A DNA stretch of 64,000 nt from contig OZ024809.1 of assembly GCA_964017045.1 (NCBI GenBank), positions 23,001,618-23,065,617 of the forward strand, read 5' to 3'. A program made the translations under genes and the position numbers. Of this stretch, positions 1 through 12,100 are shown piece by piece; positions within the stretch are counted from its first letter, which is position 1, and each line of letters starts with the position of its first letter. The DNA comes from Omphiscola glabra. Taxonomy: Eukaryota; Mollusca; Gastropoda; Lymnaeidae. Under the pieces are notes generated by a model, which did no database searches, was not told where the DNA came from, and saw only the letters and a program-made list of their open reading frames with translations.

Positions 1-197
1 GTCACCGGTCACCAGGGCCCTCGGCTTTGGTGCGTAATTCCACAGGACTTCATCGGTTGAAATGTAATAATTTCGAGTGACTCCGTTAGACTTCGGGCTT
101 CTCCGCCAGTCCCGAGCGCCGGACTCGGCAACAGTGTAAAAAGCGAACATGCCATTCTCTCGGGCCAGTGTCGAATCAGAGTACACCATCCATCGGC
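1..197 (-). CDS. MCO-2 exon 13 (domain 4/5 junction, cut by window edge)
   Basis: Encodes [19 protein letters not shown], then [19 protein letters not shown], the opening of domain 5. The domain-4 type-1 Cys and His are replaced by S and A, as in MCO-1. The exon should end only a few codons beyond the window start. Confidence 0.88.
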
Positions 198-3100
198 CTG
201 CGGAAGGGACACATTCTTATTCTATCGTACAATCGTATACCACTTACAAATAAATTACGGTACAGCATAAACTTATCATACTTTTTAATTATATTGTCTG
301 AAAGTTTTCATAGTGTTATACCTATATTGTCTGAAAGTTAACATAGTGTTATCATACTGTTATACCTATATTGTCCGGCTTCATAGATATCGCAGCCGTC
401 ACTCCGGGTACGAGACTACGCCCATCTCGTCTAGTTCCCGCCTCCTCAAAGGTGTTTCCGTCGAATGTGACCGTGTGGACGTCGAGCTCCGAACCCAAGG
501 ACATCACGTACCAGACGATTTCTTCATCCTCAGACATGGCCAGACCGGGCAGATTCCCGTATGCGTAGCCATTGATGCCTGAAAGATACAATCGATCAAG
601 AAACTCTTCAGTCTACCTCTGCGTGTAAGTATCTATATCGCTCTCCAATTTATACAGTTATACTTGGGGGGGGGGGGGGATAAACATTTATGCCAATAAA
701 CGCGTTTATCATTATAAATGTATTTTTTTCAAATTATCTTTTTAATGAGCCATTTCAACTGTTATAGATTGTAAGGCTTATATTTTTTTCTTCTTTAAGG
801 TTCCCATTAGTTTTGAGAGCGATGGTTGATGTTAGCCATCTTTAAACACGAGGGCATAACTGTTTTACAAAGGCAGTGTCTACACGTCCGGCGACCGGAC
901 AAAAACTGCGGGAGATATACGCTCTGCCTTGAAGCCAAACTTTAAAATATGAACCAAATAAAATAAGTCAGTAGACCCATTTCAATAAAGTTGTATTTTA
1001 GAATGAGTACTGCGTGAGAAGTAGGCTTTGTTACGGCGGTCATGTGACTTGGTCGTCGGATGTATATCTGCCGCACTATTCGTCCGGTCGCCGGACGTGT
1101 AGACACTTCGTATTACAAAACCTAACCGTCTTATTCACACATTCTCAAACATCGCGCGCAGCACATAGTCTATAGTCATCGTTCACTTACAGAATTTCAT
1201 GTTCGACAAGTCATCCTCGCTGTCAGCTGATTGGTTGGTTGGCGCGTATAAGGACGAAGACTCAGCAATGATTGACAGAAGGAGAAACAATTCTTTAGGC
1301 TTTGCCTGGAAAGTATCAGATTAAAATCTTGGAGAAAATTGAAAAAAAAAAAAAGAAAGAAAGAAAACATCGTGAAAGAACATACAATTTTATTGAAAAA
1401 TCGTTTTCAAAGAATTTTATTATTTGAACACAATTTTTTTTGTTTATTCAGTCAAAACTTAGATCATACTATTTTTAATGAGAATTCTCGCTTCACCATG
1501 TAAAAAAAACCTTATTTTATTGGTAAAAATTCAAGATTGTGGATAAGGGTTTTACAAGGTGGAAAAATAGATTTAACGAAAATCAAATGTGTATACACTA
1601 TTGTATAACAATATCCTCTCAGTGAATCTAATTTAAGAATCACTTTACAAAAAAGGTGTTCTTATAAATACTTTATATGCATTTTTCATTGCTTTATTTT
1701 ATATTAATATGCGAATGACCCGCCAGCTTTTACCCCGTAGCCGTAGTTTTTTTCACCAAACTAATACAGAAAAACAATAAAAACAAAAGAAAATATTAAT
1801 CACCAAACGCACTTGCGATATCTTTTCCAAGAACCTCATTTAGCGCAGTTATCGGGAATTTCCTTTAATTAATAATAGAAAGAGTCATGGCTTGTTTAAT
1901 TTAGAAGTGCCGAGTAGGAAAAAAGTACTTAAGTGTATTTTTGAAGTTTTGAGAAAAATGAGTTTAAAGTTTTTAAATTCTTATTTAAACACATTAAAAG
2001 CTGCCCGAGGTAACTCTGAATCAAACACTTGGTGACATTTCTGATGAATGATATTTACAGGAATGATTCAGGGGAAGTAATCAAATATAATGCCAGTCTT
2101 AACTCATTTTTGAAAAATTGTAACTTAAGTACTTTTTCTACTCGGCCCTTTTCTTGAACATTTGTTAACACGGGAAGATATACATGTTTATATGGTGTTT
2201 GCAAACAATCGATTTGAGGGGGTCCTTTGCTACTCCAAACTACAGATTACTGACTTACAGCTCGACTGTCCAGATATCCCTTCCTGCAGACCAGCAACGG
2301 TCCAACAAGTCCGGTGTTGTGGTCACGTGTAGGGTCATGCGCTGACGTGTACATAAAGTTTTTACAAGGTCGATTGGAGTCGTCCAGCAAGTTGTCGGGC
2401 ACATCAAAGGTGTACGTGTACACCTGGTTAGTTTGGACAGAGCCTCCAGACACACCCGGGCCCCCTAGATGGAAAAGGCGGCATTGTTAGCTTTGTAAGT
2501 TCAAGACAAATCTGGCGACAATCTCATCAATTCTGGATCTGCATTTTGACTTGACGAATAACCTTGGTTGAAGAATGCTTACTCATTGCATCATGTTGAT
2601 CTAAGGCTGTGGTTCTCATCCTTTCTAATGCCGCGACCCTTTAATACAGTTCCTCCTGTTGTGGCGACCCCCGGCTACAAAATTATTTTCGTTGCTACTT
2701 CATAACTGTAGAGTATATGTGTTTTCTGATGGTCTTAGGTGACCCATGGGAAAGGGTCATTCGACCCCCAAAGGGATCGCGACCCACAGGTTGAGAACTG
2801 CTAATCTAAGGCATTCAAGTTTCCATGAAAAATGCGCACATGACAAACGTGCACACAATAATCGCGCACAGAAAACTCCACAAAGACACAACTGCGCACA
2901 CCTACAATTGCTCACTCAGAAAATAAATTGCGTACACCGACAAAAGCGTAGAAGGAATATTGTGCACACTGACAATTGTGAACGTTGACAATAGCGAACA
3001 CATGCAATTGCGCAAAATGTAATTTTACAGTGTAATTGTAAATTCATTACATAGTTGCAGGTGTTGCGGTTGGTTTATCAGCGTAAAAGTTAAGTCGGCA

Positions 3101-6088
3101 ATGATGAGAGGCTAGGATTAGAAATAATCCTGGTAAAAACCAAATATTTAAAAAACATTGGTCATCTCATTTCTGATTTTTTATAACTATACACCAATAT
3201 AATAATAATATAAGTATTTAAATACGTAACATTAGATTTTGTGCAGCGAAGGTTGAGATTCAATTTGGCAAAGAAGAATTATAATTTAAAAAAATTAAAT
3301 TGACAGTAATTCTCCTTTAAACTATTAAATATATTTCTGAAAAATGTACACACCATAAGAGTCAAGAGTCTGATAAGGGTACGGAAAATACTACTTTTAA
3401 ATTATAGTCGCAATAAGCAAAGTGACGCCTGTAGGAAGTGAAGGCTTGTTTAATATTTTCCACGCCATAGACCAGCGGTTCTCAACCTGTGGGGTGCGAC
3501 CATAGGAAGGTTGAGAACCACTGCCATAGACTACTGACTACGTAGGCCTATAACATCGTAATGCAGCCCCTAGTACCTCGTCATAATGTCTCGCTGATTC
3601 GTAGACTTTTATTCTTCCCAGCTTGCCTTTTATGCTGATAGGCAACTAAACTGAGCCATGTTAAATCTAAAAATGTGGCTTAAAATAATAATTACATTGA
3701 TATTATTTGCAATTGCGTAATTTCAGCAAAAAAATCAATGTTCGCATTTGTCCGTGTGCGGTATCTTCGGTGTACACATTTGTTCGGCGTGCGCAGCTTT
3801 CCCGTGCGCAGCTATGTACTATGCACTTGCGGATCTTTGTGTGCGCGTTTTTCGTGTGCGCATATTTCTGGTTTAACTCTTTCGCTGCGGAGCAACGCAC
3901 ACTGCGTCGTTTCGATATCATGTTTGTTTCTTTGCTATTTCTCGCTTAATCTTTTTAAGGGCTATTTTTAAATAAGACTTTTACATAGAAGAGTGGTACT
4001 TCATTGTTTACCAGCGAAACCAAGGTTTATTTGTTGTCATTTGAAGCATTATTTTAGTGATTTTCTTCGCGATTTTTTTCTACTGTTGCTATGGCTACGC
4101 TAGGCCCCAGTAGGTGAGTAATTTTCCTAGACGATTAACAGCTCAAAAAGCTTTGGAATTGTTTTATACTATTTCTTTTGATAGTGAAGATGATTTACAT
4201 TTAGATCAAGCGCATGATTCTGATAGTAGTAGTTTTAGAGGATTTGAGTTATAGAAGTGAAGATGAGGTTTGCGTACATCATAGGGTTTCTGGGGAAAAT
4301 GGATTAGCACATACTGTTTTCACATTTTATGGTTCTTTTCTGTAACTTATTTTATTTAAACTGAAGAAATAAGTTTATAAACAGATAGTCCTTTCAATTA
4401 TCTTTCATTTGATACCAAGTTTTGTCTTATAAACCAAATAATAATATTTTAAATATTTTTTAATAAATAACCCAACCTCCCACTTTTTTTTGCTCTTTGA
4501 AAAAAATGTACATTTTTTCGATAAAAACATCCCGCAGCGAAAGAGTTAAGTAGCCATTAAACTGAATGCTTCAACGTTCCTTTCACCAGAGTAGATTTCT
4601 GCGTGCATTGCGGAAACGGATGTCCACAACTTGACCGTTAAACATTCGATAGTCTCAGCAACTTAATATCGAAGTCTAATGGAACAAATAAGATCTGAAC
4701 TGCGAATGTGTAGCTGGTAATGACGTTAAATCATAACGGCGTTATTTGAAGAAGAAAACAGGGGTTGATTGGGGGGGGGGGGGGTGCTGGGGGTGAGCTT
4801 TCTTTTTTATTTTTTTGGCAATGCAAATTTTGTCCCATTTTACTGGTTGTGATTACTGTTTATATGATTTATCACTAGGCTCTATAGGTACATACGAACT
4901 AATTTCTTATTCAGAACAAATACGTTTGAGTGATATAACCATAACGAACTTCAGTGAACGGTAAATTGTGTTGGAATCAATAAGAACAGGATTAAATATA
5001 CTGTAGGACTTCTGAGATGTCAACGAAATACACTACCCGTGGCTTCCTGTGTGACGTCATAAGACAGCCCGTGGGGCAAGAAGGACACTGGGAAAGGAAT
5101 CGTGTTCTTGAGAGTCACAACCAGCCTGTCACCGAGCTCCGCCTTAAGAACTGGTCCCAGGATGCCCATGTGCTCATCCTGACGTGTTTGTGGGACTCGG
5201 GCACGGAATGCCTGGCTCTTGTACTGGACGAACCTGGCTTTCTTGTAAAGTACATTTCTGTTTCTTCTTCGGTAGAAATCTGGATGTCTGGGTAAACATA
5301 GGAACATACTTTTATACCATTTAAAAATACAAAAGAAGCATGAAAATATTCACTAAGTGAACTTAAATGATGTAAGCATATAATGATAAAATAATAATTG
5401 GCTCACCACACGCACATTATAGTGTATTTCTTCTCAATGAATTCGTCACATTTTGGTAATTAATGCTAAGTTACGCTAGGGGCCGTTCAAGTTTATTCCC
5501 GCCACTTCCAACAGCCAAAAAACCAACAACTGCAGGTGGCTTAGAAATACAGCCATTTATTGAAAGAAAAAAAGATGACGCCCGGGGGTGGGGGATCTCC
5601 CCCCTCCGCACCCCCTTCCTACGCCACTGAGAATACATTAGCAATTTAAAAAATTAAAAAATTACAAAGGACAAATTCCTAATTTTAAGTAGGTTGAAAA
5701 AAAGTATGTTAAACTTATATTTCTTTACCCGAGCTTTGTATTTATTAATTTTTTTTTTTTTGGGATTAAGTAAACCTTAGGACCAATTTTAATAATGTTT
5801 TATTTTTAAAAACAGGCGAGAAAGAGCAATTAATCAGGTCATTTCTGTCTAGTCACTCAAATGACTTACTAAATTAGGTCAGTTAGAGACATACCATTTG
5901 GTAGTTTCTTCTTACAAGGCATGCAATGTATTAAGATATCTAGGAATCGTTTAGATGGGGTCAATCGTGGAGATTGGTTGAAAATTTAAAAAGTACACAA
6001 TAATACCAGCTAACGTGTAATGATCACCTTTTAGGGAAAGCTGACCTAAGGGTTGGTTCATACGACAAACTTTACCTTTAAGAAACAA

Positions 6089-6152
<64 letters not shown>

Positions 6153-9100
6153 CAGTGAAGTGAGATTAAAAAGAAACTTACCTCGATTGATGGATTCGAT
6201 ACCAGTTCAAGAATCCGCGCATGCGCCCAAAACTTGATCTGTGCCTCCACTGTTTACGAGGGCGCATGCGCGGGTTGACTGAGCGCCGCTTCCTGGGATT
6301 ATATCCACCAGGGGATGTCTGCGAGCTGCAACAAATGGTGTGAGAGCTTAACTGAACTATTACATACATGTATGTTTTTTTAAAATTATAAAGCACAGCG
6401 ATACAATAATATATCAGCTCGAATGATAGAGGAATATTGTTTGTACTTGAGCGATGGATGGCGATGAAGCTATTAAAAAAACTATTTATAATTAAAGAAG
6501 CTGTGCATTTATTTTAAGAACTGTGAAGCATAAAGCTAGGCAAATAGCACAAATGGAGAGAAAAAACCCGACAGAATTAATAATAATGTTTCACTAGGTA
6601 GAGATGTATGTCTGTCTGTAACGCCGTGTTCAGGGGGCGCGCAAAATAAAATTCCTAGACGTTAACACTAATTGTGATTCTTATAAAGGGCGTTAATTGA
6701 AAGCCAGTTTTCTCAAGTAACTCGAGCAGACGCGAAATGTACGCACTGCCGCCGTCATTGTTAGGCGGTCTATGTTTCTACTGATGACATGTTGTGTACA
6801 TGTCATGTTGATAAACTATGCCTGACATGGACATCACTTGACCTAACATCGCCAAACAAGTCATGCGAATTAAGTCATGCCAAATAAAAGTCGTGCATTA
6901 AATGCCTCACCTCGGCCCATCTAAAGGTTGACCTGTCCTAAGGTCACGGCCACTGGGTGCGTAGTCCCAGTTAGTTTCCTCTACGGCAAGGTAGTACTGC
7001 CGCGTGTTGACTGGTTTCCGCTTCGGTGGCTGATTAGCGTTGCACTCGTTCACCTGATAAGTTGCCCAGGTCCCCTCTGCGGACGATAACTAAAAGTGAA
7101 AACCAGACTCTCGTCTCAATTCTGCAATGCCGTCAAAATTTGAACATTGGAGTCAGCTCTCATTAACGTGCAATGTATCATAATTATTGCAAAGTTGGAG
7201 ATGCACTTAATTTTATAAAGCTTTATTAGAAAAAATAACATGAAAAGAAAATTGACTTAATATCAAAACTTTTCATAACATTCTATTAAAACAAACCAAA
7301 TGGAATTTTTTTTTTTTAAAGTTTAAAAAGATGAACAGATGATTTATACTTTTTTTATTAAACATTTTTCTCATTACTATAAGGGAGGCAAGCAATGAGT
7401 TCGTCGTTGACCATTCTAAACTCAATAGTACATGTGTCCGAAAGAAGGACGGCCACAGCTCCACCTCAACAAGGAGTTAGTCCAAGTAGTAACATTGGAG
7501 TAAGTCATTTATAGATTACATGATACTCACTTAAACAGACACACTTACAAACACACACACACAAACACAAACATTACACACACAAAATACACACACAAAA
7601 CACACACACAAACACACACACACAAACATAAAACACAAACAAACACACACATATTACATTACACACAAACAAACACAGACAAACACACACATATTACACG
7701 CACACATACACAAAACACACAAAACACATACAAACACAAACAAACACACACAAACACACACACATATTACACACAAACACGCACGCACACACACGAACAA
7801 ACACACACTCACACTTTCACGTACACGTACACACACACATAACACACACACAGACACACAGTCTTGCACACTGCTATCTTGTCCAATTCTATGAAGATGA
7901 GAAGCTAATTTCATTTCTTCACGAAGTGTGACTGAAGTATAATGTTAAATCTCTGATTACATAAGACATCTTCACCTCACAGTCAAACACCGTGGACCAT
8001 ATTTTACTGTACCCACTTTTCTCAAAATCTCCCACCATGTCAGTGACGCGCCAAGATCCGGCATTCGTGGGCGTCGTCTGAGCACCCACAAATGTGGCCG
8101 TGTACACAGACACCGTGTCGCCCCTGGAGAGAGAAACGTTTACACTAGACCAGGAAACTTCAGTCATTACACGCTGGTGAGGGAATTCATCATCTGACAT
8201 CAAACACCGATTAGATAGAAGAATCAAGAAAGCTAGTAACAGCACAAAAACTCAACATCCTTCTTTCATGTGAAGAGATATTTGAAGAAAAATGCTGTTG
8301 TTAAACTATAAAAAAATTTGGATGACTAATCCCACCCAGATCATCTCGATCATGACGAATTCTTTCTCTTTAAGTTAAGACCGAAAGAAAGAAAAAATAT
8401 TATGTTTCCCAGTCTGGTATAATTTACCAGCGTGCTCCCCCCTCCCCCAACCTTTTCCCAGTAATTACCAAATCTAAATAAACACTAATTAAGTCATTAT
8501 TGTCACTAAGGGAGTTCATTTATGGCTGATTTCTAAGCTAAAGAATATACTTTGGATGTCTTGTGCTTAAATTGTTAGAACTGTAAAAATGTGGTTTAAA
8601 ATAGGTATTTTTTGATCTGCTGAAAATAAATGTGTGCACTGAAATTATAAAAAAAGATTTTCATTTATTAGGATGAATAAATGAATCGTATCTTATCGTA
8701 TCTTATCTTATCTCATCTTATCTTACTGGTGTGGTCGGTTGTGGAGCGGAGCTGTGGAAACGAAGAGGCAAGTTTGCGTAAAATAGAGGAGCGTACCGAA
8801 GAGAAAGACAGAGAAAGAGAAATAAAGATATAGGATGGACGATGACATAGTTGAAGGTGAAGAGAGAGAGCATGGTAAAACGAGGGAGCGTATGTCGGGA
8901 GGGGGGGTGTGGGTTGGGCGAAGGAGGACGACACTAGGGGGCTGGGCCGTGCAGTATAATATGACAGAGAATGTATAACAGGATCTATTTAATCCCGCCG
9001 TCCATATCCCGGGTCAGACATGAATATAGCAGGTTTACAGGATGTACAGATCGTCGTAAAAAGAACACGACCTGAGCTCCCCATTCTTATGTCACCCTCG

Positions 9101-12100
9101 CCCCCAGTCCAGGCAATTGTTCTGTTCTTTCCCACCTAACAACCAATCGAATTGAAATGTCAGGTCAATTATGTTAAAGACATGACGTCATTCTACCCAC
9201 CTCTGGTGTTGAAATTGGAGATTTTGTCCATGGAAGTGGAGCGAGTGGACGTCCATCTCGTTACCAAAACCGATGACGTAGAATTGGACACGGTCACCCA
9301 CACAGACCTGGGGAGGAAGACATCAATGTGTTAGTTAACAGATGCGAATTAGTTAATTGTTTGTAATTTGGTTTCTTCGGAATAATGTAGGCAGACAATG
9401 AATGTCAGCTGTTAAGTCCCATTAAGAGAGTATAATTTTATTATTATTTTTTTTGTGTGTAAATGCAAAGAGAAAGAAAAAACAACCCTGTGATTCTTCT
9501 CAGAATAGTTTGAGAAGCTCTGATGACTCACTTGTATTTTAATACGAGCACATTGCGCACCTAAAAAAGATTTTGAAGAGCAATGAAGCCTTTTTTGTTT
9601 TTTAAAGTGAAACATTTTTTTTTTTAAATAGACTATCTCGTGGATGAATATTGTACTTTCACAAAGGTGTCTCTTCTGAATCAAATATGTAGATACGATT
9701 TAAAATTAAATGGGAACTGAACCTGGAAATTTTGTTGATAAGCACGACACCTTATTTGAGTTATCATCACGGTGAATGTCGCTACAGCCTATGTAGGGCT
9801 CTAGCCTGCTCCACCATATCTTTCCATTCAGACCGACCCATGGCTTTCCATTCAGACCGACCCATGGCTTTCCATTCAGACCGACCCATGGCTTTCCACC
9901 TAAATTCACGAACCTCCCAGCTGATCCGTCATCCATCCATCTCAATCTTGGTCGACGGTAAGCCTTCTAGCCCTTGGTTTCCGTTTGTAAAACGGCTTTT
10001 GCTCCTCCATAGTCAAACTATTTGAGTTGCCCTGTCGCTATATATATTTGATTTCAAGTTGAGGATCTGAGCCATAGCGAACGTATAGGCTCGTTGCATC
10101 AAACTCTCAAAAAACAGGCCCGCACAACTCAAAATGTAAGGCGGGCCGTAATACTTTATGAAAACTTGTGCGGGCAAAAAGAAAATAGGATAGGACTTGT
10201 GCAGGCCAAAAGTAAATAGGAAAAGGGGGGGGGAAGTTATTAAGAGAAAAATCAGAATAAACAATATTTCGTTACTTTGCGGGCCGCAAATTGGGTGTCG
10301 GCGGCCCGCGGGCTGTATGTTGTGCAGGCCTGCTCTAAAATAAAGTCAGTTTTTTTGTGGTTTTTTGGACCGGGGGGGGGGGGGGGGGACCTCAAATACC
10401 CTTGAACAAACCAGACAACTCTCATGTCATAATTATTTTTTTAAAGGGGATGTAATAACAAAAAAGGGAGTTCACAATTGTAAGCAAACTTTCAAGCGCT
10501 TCTTATAACCGTCTTCAATGTCTGTGAATTCAGACCCACGTTCCAACATCTTTAGTGCAGCACTCGATCCACCACGGCTTGTTTATATAAAAAAGTGTAT
10601 ATCAATAGAGCGCCAGTCATTCATAGGAGAATAGTTGACACAAGTAGGTTTATACAATATTCCTAGAGATCACAGCTTAAAAATCGTACAGATCAGACGT
10701 GAGGTATTCTAGCACATCACCCCATCTCAAAACAGCACCCCAAAAAAAAGACACCTATAAGATTTATGATGGTTCTATTGATCTTTTTTTTTTTCTTTTA
10801 AAGTTCCCCTGCAGGGGATAACGTGAAAAAATTATTCTCAGACATCAGTGGGAAGGTTTGGCCCATTGAAATGTGCCTGTGAATAGTGCTTTCAAACTGA
10901 AAGTGATAGCACATAGAAAGAGAGAAAAGTGACACAGTGGCGTGTCTAAATATAAGGAGACAAAAGTGATACAGTGGCGTGTCTAAATCTAAGGAGACAA
11001 AAGGGATTCAGTGGCGTGTCTAAATATAAGGAGAGAAAAGTGATACAGTGGCGTGTCTAAATATAAGGAGACAAAAAGTGATACAGTGGCATGTCTAAAT
11101 ATAAGGAGAGAAAATTGATACAGGGGCGTGTCTAAACATAAGGTGAAAGATACTGTTTTAGTTACATTATACATATTCATTTTCGGCACATTAAAAAATA
11201 CATATTTTAACTAAGACAACATTTTTACAATTACACCAATTTCAACACAAGACAACTAAAGTTTTTCTCTCGCGTAGAAATGAACTCCTATAGTGACACT
11301 AATGACTTAATTAATGATCATTTAGACTTGGTAAAGTCTGGGGGAGCCCGTTGGTAAATTCGTACAGGCTGGGGAAAAAACGAATGTTGATATCTTGTAA
11401 TCTTATAATCTTATAAAAATTGTAATCATGATAAGCACTAAAAATGTGCTCTTATCCAAACTTGTATAGCCCCTAATAAATTTTTGAGACTAGTGACTTC
11501 GGGGGATTTGAAGTGTCATTTTAGGCCCCATTCCCTTGATACGCCTCTGCATAGGTTGAACCTGACAGTACTTAAAAAAATTTCGCTTACAACCAACCAG
11601 GAAGCACTTTCCTGACTGTTCACAATATAATCTTAATATTTTCCTTCGATGAATTTGAAGAAAAAAAATCAAGAATCAATAAGTCAAAAAAAAAAAAAAA
11701 AAACCCACACCAGCGGTTCTGAACCTGTGGGTCACGACGGACCCCCTTGTGGGTCGCACAACCCTTTCCCAGGGGTCGCCTAACATCATCTAAAACACGT
11801 ATGCTCTGCAACAGTGATAAAGTAGCAACGAAAGCACCTGTGTGGCTGGGGATCGCCAGTCGCCACAATGTTTGGAACTGTATTAAAGGGTCGCGGCATT
11901 AGGAAGGTTGAGAACCACTGCCCCCAAACCAGATTCATTCAATGTATATAAAAACACAAGCCCAGCTTCATAGTTCTATTTCCAAAACAAACATGTTCAG
12001 CTGTTTGGAAGTTGTATCTGTCGGATTGTAGACAATAAAAATCTCATGTGCTACATGTAGAAAGCCAGTTAGCGTGGTCTTGAAAGACACGCTCCATTAA

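Noticed and set aside
7654..7914. Cys/Val-rich minus-strand ORF
   Set aside because: Antisense of the CA microsatellite.
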